The notes below the pieces were generated by a model, which saw nothing but the letters and a program-made list of their open reading frames with translations, made no database searches and was not told the origin of the DNA. This document shows, piece after piece, positions 56,000-60,338 of a DNA stretch of 60,338 nucleotides; the stretch's first letter is position 1, and each line of letters opens with the position of its first letter. The stretch lies in the NCBI GenBank assembly GCA_900169235.1, contig FWCC01000312.1:1-60338 (forward strand), given 5' to 3'. Position numbers and translations under genes: made by a program. The DNA comes from Zarea fungicola. Lineage: Eukaryota; Ascomycota; Sordariomycetes; Hypocreales; Cordycipitaceae.

Positions 56000-58900
56000 T
56001 CAATCTTCCAATGCAGCTAGATCCTCCGCGATGGACAAGTATTGCGGATGGCTGCCACCCAGTTTAGCTCGTAGTAATGGCATACAGTGCCCTTTTAAGT
56101 TTTTTGCTGTTTCGGGGCGCCCTGAGTTCCAATATGTCCATGCCAAGAAAGCCATGCTATTTAGGGTATATGGGTGATCCTCCCCTAACTTCTTTTTCCG
56201 AGCCGCTACTACTTGTGTAAGTAGCGTCTCTACTTCTTTCCATTGACCTTTCTTTACATATATGCATGCTACGTTATGCATACTAGTCAGGGTGTCAGGA
56301 TGATCTTCCCCTAGCTTCTTCTTGCGAGACTCTACCACTTGTATAAGTAGCCCCTCTGCCTCATCCCATCGGCCTTGGTCCATGTATGTTGTCGCTAAGT
56401 TATGCATACTATTCAGGGTGTCAGGATGATCTTCCCCTAGCTTCTTCTTGCGAGACTCTCCTACTTGTACCCCAAGCCCCTCCGCCTCTTCCCATCGGCC
56501 TTGGTTCCAAAATATTAACGCCAAATTACTCATACAAATCAGCGTATCAGGATGGTCCTCCCCTAGCTTCTTCTTGCTAGCCTCTACTACTTGTACCCCT
56601 AGGCCCTCTGCCTCTTCCCATCGGCCTTGCTTGTTGTATGTTGACGCTAAATTACTCATACAAATCAGCGTATCAGGATGGTCCTCCCCTAGCTTCTTCT
56701 TGCTAGCCTCTGCCACTTGTACCCCTAGGCTCTCTGCCTCTTCCCATCGGCCTTGCTTGTTGTACGTTGACACCAAATTACTCATACAAATCAGCGTATC
56801 AGGATGATCCTCTCCTAGCTTCTTCTTATAAGCCTCTACCACTTGTAACTCCAGCCTCTCTGCCTCTTCCCATCGGCCTTGTCGCCAGTATGTCGTTGCT
56901 AGGCTGCTCATGCAAGCCAGCGTATTAGGATGGTACGGTCCGTCCTCTAGCTTATATATCTTTAAGGCTTCGTTGACATGCTGCTCTGCTACAATATATT
57001 CCCCTTGATGGTCCAAGTAGTTCACCATATTATACAAGAGCTGTGCTTTCGCGATCCTCTCGTCCTTGGTGCTGGTCGCACAATTTTCCAACACAGCATA
57101 GGCATGTGGAAGTAATCTCAAGCATTCGCCGCTCGTCTCAAATTCGCCGTATGGGTAGACATCCGACAAAATTTGGAGGGCTGGTCGTGAAAACGTATCC
57201 TCTCGATCGTCAAGCCATTTCCGCATCACTAGCTGTACCAGCCGATGCATGTGTATGTTTTGATCTTTATCCTCTGATATGAAGGAGAAAGCCTTCAAAG
57301 TGCCCAGAGCCTTCACAATTGTCGCTGTTTCAATGCGATCCGCATTATCGAGATGCAGCCGTCGGCAATACTCTTCAACAAATGTCTTCGGGATGGCTTG
57401 CCAATGAAAGAAGCTCAGAAAAGAAAGCACATCACTGTCGAGCGAATTTCTGCCCTGTATCTTCTTGAATGATATAATCCACGTGGAAGTAATGGAATGT
57501 GGTGTCTCTGAGTCTCTTCCGACTGTTTCGAATGGCTCACTTAGACGATTGACTAATTCTGAATTGCTCTCGTCAAGAAGCTGCACATAGTCATCGAGAG
57601 ATATTTCGTTCTCTTGAATGAAAGCTGCTGCTTGAACAAGGGCGAGCGGCAAGTACTCAAGCCTGGATGCGAGAGTACACATACCGTCGTTATAGAGCTC
57701 GTCAGTCTTCAGAATTCCACGCAAAAGCGAGTATATCTCGTCCTTTTCCATCTTACCGACCAGTATCGGCGGCTTTCCTTGTGCTAATCTTGATCCTGTT
57801 TTCTTGTCTCGCGTGGTAATAATTATTAATCCGTGTCTGCATTCTGGAATGTAACGGCTGAGGCCTTGATCTGTACGGGTTGTATTCATGGATGTGTTCG
57901 AGGAACCCGCCTCGTGATGGGACGGAAAGAACAGCTCCATGTCGTCCGCATTGTCAATTACCATCAGCCATCGAGATTGGTCATGTTTCTCAAGCCACGA
58001 TTTGACGAGCAACAGCAAATCAAGGGTCGAATCCTCGCGGCCGGGTATTTTGCATTCTTCCGCAATCGAGGCGTACGCCTGGCGGAAACGCTCCGCATTG
58101 AAGGCATGAACCCAGAAGACAGACATACGTGGGAACACTTCTCGGATCCAGTACACACACGCCAGCGCCACTTGTGTTTTTCTACATGATGTCAGCTCAG
58201 TCATGAGAAAACAGAAGAAAAAAATCTTACCCAACACCTCCAAGGCCGTAGATGGCCACTCTCTGGTCTGGCTTTGCTAGCACCTGCGACCGTTCCAGGC
58301 CGAGTCGCCGCTTAAGCGTTTTGAGAATCTCGCGTCTCCCAACAAAATTCGAATTCTCATTATACGGAACCAGGACTGGGTTAAGTTAGTAGAGGCTCTG
58401 CTTTATTACGGAGTACGCACATGTTGCCCTCGCTCTAATCCGAGTTTGAACTGCCAATGATCGCCGAGCAAGCCGTTTGAGCCTCTCGCGGACGCTGAAG
58501 TATTCGTCGTCATGAAGACCAAACTTGACCAAGTTTGAATGAGTACGGGAAATCGCACAAATATGTTCTGCTCCATTTTCCCAGTGTCGACAATGTGTAG
58601 CGGAGGATTTGGTGACGAGAAATTTGGCCGGTCCCGTCATCTTCCATTGTCCGTTTTTCTGTTTGGTTAGCATTCCCGTTCGCGGAAGGTGTCGTACCAA
58701 CATACCTTCTGCGCCGTTGGCGACTTGCGCGTTTCGTAGAAGCAGAACACTTCAGTATGATCCTTGTCACTGAACGCAGCAGGAAATTCTCTCTGCTGGA
58801 TTGTGAGAATCTGAGAGTTTATACTGCTAATTGACTCAATTAAGAACCTATTCGGTCCGTCTCCGACCATGGAACGAAGCGCTGTGATGTCCATGCCGTC

Positions 58901-59748
58901 GTTTGGAACGCCAAAAAAGACAATTCCATATATCGCTTGGAGAAGTCTTTGATCCTGCTCAGACGTAGATCTTGAGAGGGTTATTATTGCCTAGCACATA
59001 AATTAGTACAACGGATCAAAATTGGTGTAATATTAAACCGACCTCCTTTACAATCAGACCCCCCAAGCTGTGTGCAATCAAAATAATTGGCCTCATCATT
59101 GAAGCACTGGCAAGTGCAGAGAGACTTTCGCGAAATTTGGTGGCAAAGTCTTCAATATTCTCCATGCTCTCGCTCTCTGAGACGCGTGATTCGTAGCCGT
59201 AAATCATGACCCGCGCCATTGGTAGACCTGTCTCCTCAAAGGTAAGATCCTGTGGAAGAGAGTCGCGCAACCACATATGATGCCCGCCTCTTTCCTTAAA
59301 GGAGCCGAATGCATGTCCTCCAAGACCCGATAACGCGACAACGCTGATAGAGTTAATACATGCGACAGCTGGCTGAAATCTTTACTCACTCGATTTTGTG
59401 GTCTTGTCTTGGTGGTGTATACAGCGTCGTGATGCCGAGAAAGGCTTTGTCTAGTACTAGTGATCCAGGCCGTCTCAATGGTATATTAGGTATCTGTGGC
59501 AGTGTAATGGACTCGGTTTGTGTGGACTGGGCCGAGACTGCAAGGTCTTCAAAGCTGACTGTAGCCGTAATGAATGCATTATCGATCTCCGGGGAGAATG
59601 ACTCGATTATCGGGTTTGCCTTTTTGTATTCGGCTAGAAACTCTTGCAACTGCTCTCGGTTCCAGTCTAGGGGTATACCATGAACCCGAAAGGTATCTCG
59701 ATCTTGTGCGGGCACCGGCCCAGTCATCGATCGTGCGCGTCTTTTCAT
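56000..59748 (-). CDS. NLR/STAND receptor: SesB-like alpha/beta hydrolase, NB-ARC, TPR, 1169 aa
   Basis: Six exons fit in phase: 59748-59390, 59343-59043, 58990-58706, 58658-58421, 58375-58231 and 58181-56000, with introns of 45-52 bp. Residues about 118-330 form a SesB-like alpha/beta hydrolase (VVALSGLGGHAFGSF; nucleophile elbow AHSLGGLIVKE, Ser212; GIVFFGVPNDG). Residues about 395-760 are NB-ARC: P-loop GLGGVGKT (438-445), Walker B RWLMVIDNADD (about 514-523), sensor GLIIITTR, GLPL-like LEYLPLAL, and HMHRLV in the MHD position. From about 825 to 1155 come 7-8 TPRs of 42 residues of kinesin-light-chain type (HPDTLICMSNLASTYNKQ; GRWEEAEGLGVQV). This is the three-part plan of fungal NLRs: ligand-sensing repeats, an ATP-driven oligomerising switch and a lipase-type effector. 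It is intact and is a candidate incompatibility or defence receptor. Start at 59748; Met8 (59727) is an alternative. TATATA at about 60022-60029 may be its TATA box. Confidence 0.93.
56041..56930 (-). repeat. Coding array of 126-bp TPR units, seven copies
   Basis: Seven in-frame 126-bp units encode the terminal TPRs of the NLR. The two units covering about 56555-56815 differ at only about six or seven of 126 bases. The outer units are more diverged. Shared words such as CTTCCCATCGGCCTTG recur in most units on the plus strand. Confidence 0.92.
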
Positions 59749-60338
59749 TGATCCTTTGGGCGGCTGCTGTGGCGCAATCGAATGGTAGTGTGAAAGTCAA
59801 CTGATGTGGGCTGATGCTGCACTTGAGTACATGGGACGGAATCTGCCGACTCGCAATCCTTGACAGAGGCAAAGCAGAGCTGATATGGAAGGGAGTAATT
59901 AGAACATGGATTGAAGAGAAGATCAAGGCGGCAGGTTGCCTCCTAAGCCGTGCAGAGAGCCGTGCAGCTTAGCCACTGGGCAGACACATGACAGAGTCTG
60001 GACCAATTAATGTCCATCAGGCATATATAAGCCACAGCGGCTACCCAGCCCGGCGAGTTTCACCGCCTCTAGATGGGAGCACGTATATCGTTACTAAAAA
60101 GAAGGGTTGAGCCACAATCATTCAGCAAATACCAATATAATTTACGAACAAGAAGAAATAGGATAGAAAGTATAGAAAGTATAGATGGTGGATACTGATG
60201 GGCGTTTTCTACCATGTAACTACAGGTCATACTATCCGAATGTGCAATAATAAAGCACGCCAAAAGCGCCTCTCCACTATTATCCGTGTTTTAGCAAAAG
60301 ACGGACAATTTAAGTGTATCCCTTTGGATGTCATAAAG
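59749..60338. promoter_or_regulatory. Upstream region of the NLR gene, to window end
   Basis: Holds a TATATA element (60022-60029), about 275 bp upstream of the NLR start. A tandem GTATAGAAA pair lies near 60170-60182. No coding region is supported up to the window edge; a gene further right could use the same TATA-like sequence. Confidence 0.45.

Overview
This is nuclear DNA of a filamentous ascomycete (Pezizomycotina, most likely a Sordariomycete and probably Hypocreales). The evidence is many 45-120 bp GT-AG introns with CTAAC/CTAAT-type branch sites, an intron-bearing nuclear tRNA, fungal-only protein families (Zn2Cys6 regulator, APSES regulator, Par32-like GRGGAGN protein, DFG5/DCW1-type GH76) and an Arp1/centractin very close to those of Sordariomycetes. 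There are no operons. Genes are separated by 0.4-4.6 kb and carry their own promoters. Gene models were built by hand from splice sites, reading phase and protein conservation, with no transcript data.

Layout. 0-6.5 kb looks accessory: a tRNA-Ile(AAU), a 783-aa orphan protein, a decayed gene and repeat debris. 6.5-16.6 kb holds an ABCC multidrug transporter, a small secreted histidine phosphatase, a beta-lactamase-fold serine hydrolase and a degenerate kinase-like protein. 16.6-19.5 kb is gene-free and contains the only ambiguous bases (NN beside a C run). 19.5-31.2 kb holds a Zn2Cys6 regulator, a fatty acid hydroxylase-family membrane enzyme, a GH76 cell-wall mannosidase, an SDR lacking its catalytic lysine and a Par32-like protein. 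32.7-38.3 kb holds two cell-surface candidates: a small GPI-type protein and a 997-aa repeat protein with 16 flocculin-like repeats. 38.8-43.2 kb is a conserved core block, with Arp1 (dynactin) and an Mbp1/Res-type APSES regulator transcribed divergently from one 775-bp promoter. 43.6-48.0 kb holds a secretory lipase and a GNAT-ankyrin fusion. 48-56 kb is gene-poor apart from one conserved single-TM orphan.

The most interesting locus is at the right end (56,000-59,748, minus strand). It is a six-exon NLR/STAND gene encoding an intact 1169-aa protein with a SesB-like alpha/beta-hydrolase effector, an NB-ARC switch and kinesin-light-chain-type TPRs. Neighbouring TPRs are almost identical at DNA level. 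This fits the fungal non-self-recognition receptors linked to heterokaryon incompatibility or immunity-like sensing.

No PKS, NRPS or terpene core enzyme, transposase, rRNA or CRISPR array was found, so the transporter, regulator and oxidoreductase genes are not called a biosynthetic cluster. Cell-surface products recur between 25.8 and 38.3 kb, but shared function is inference only.
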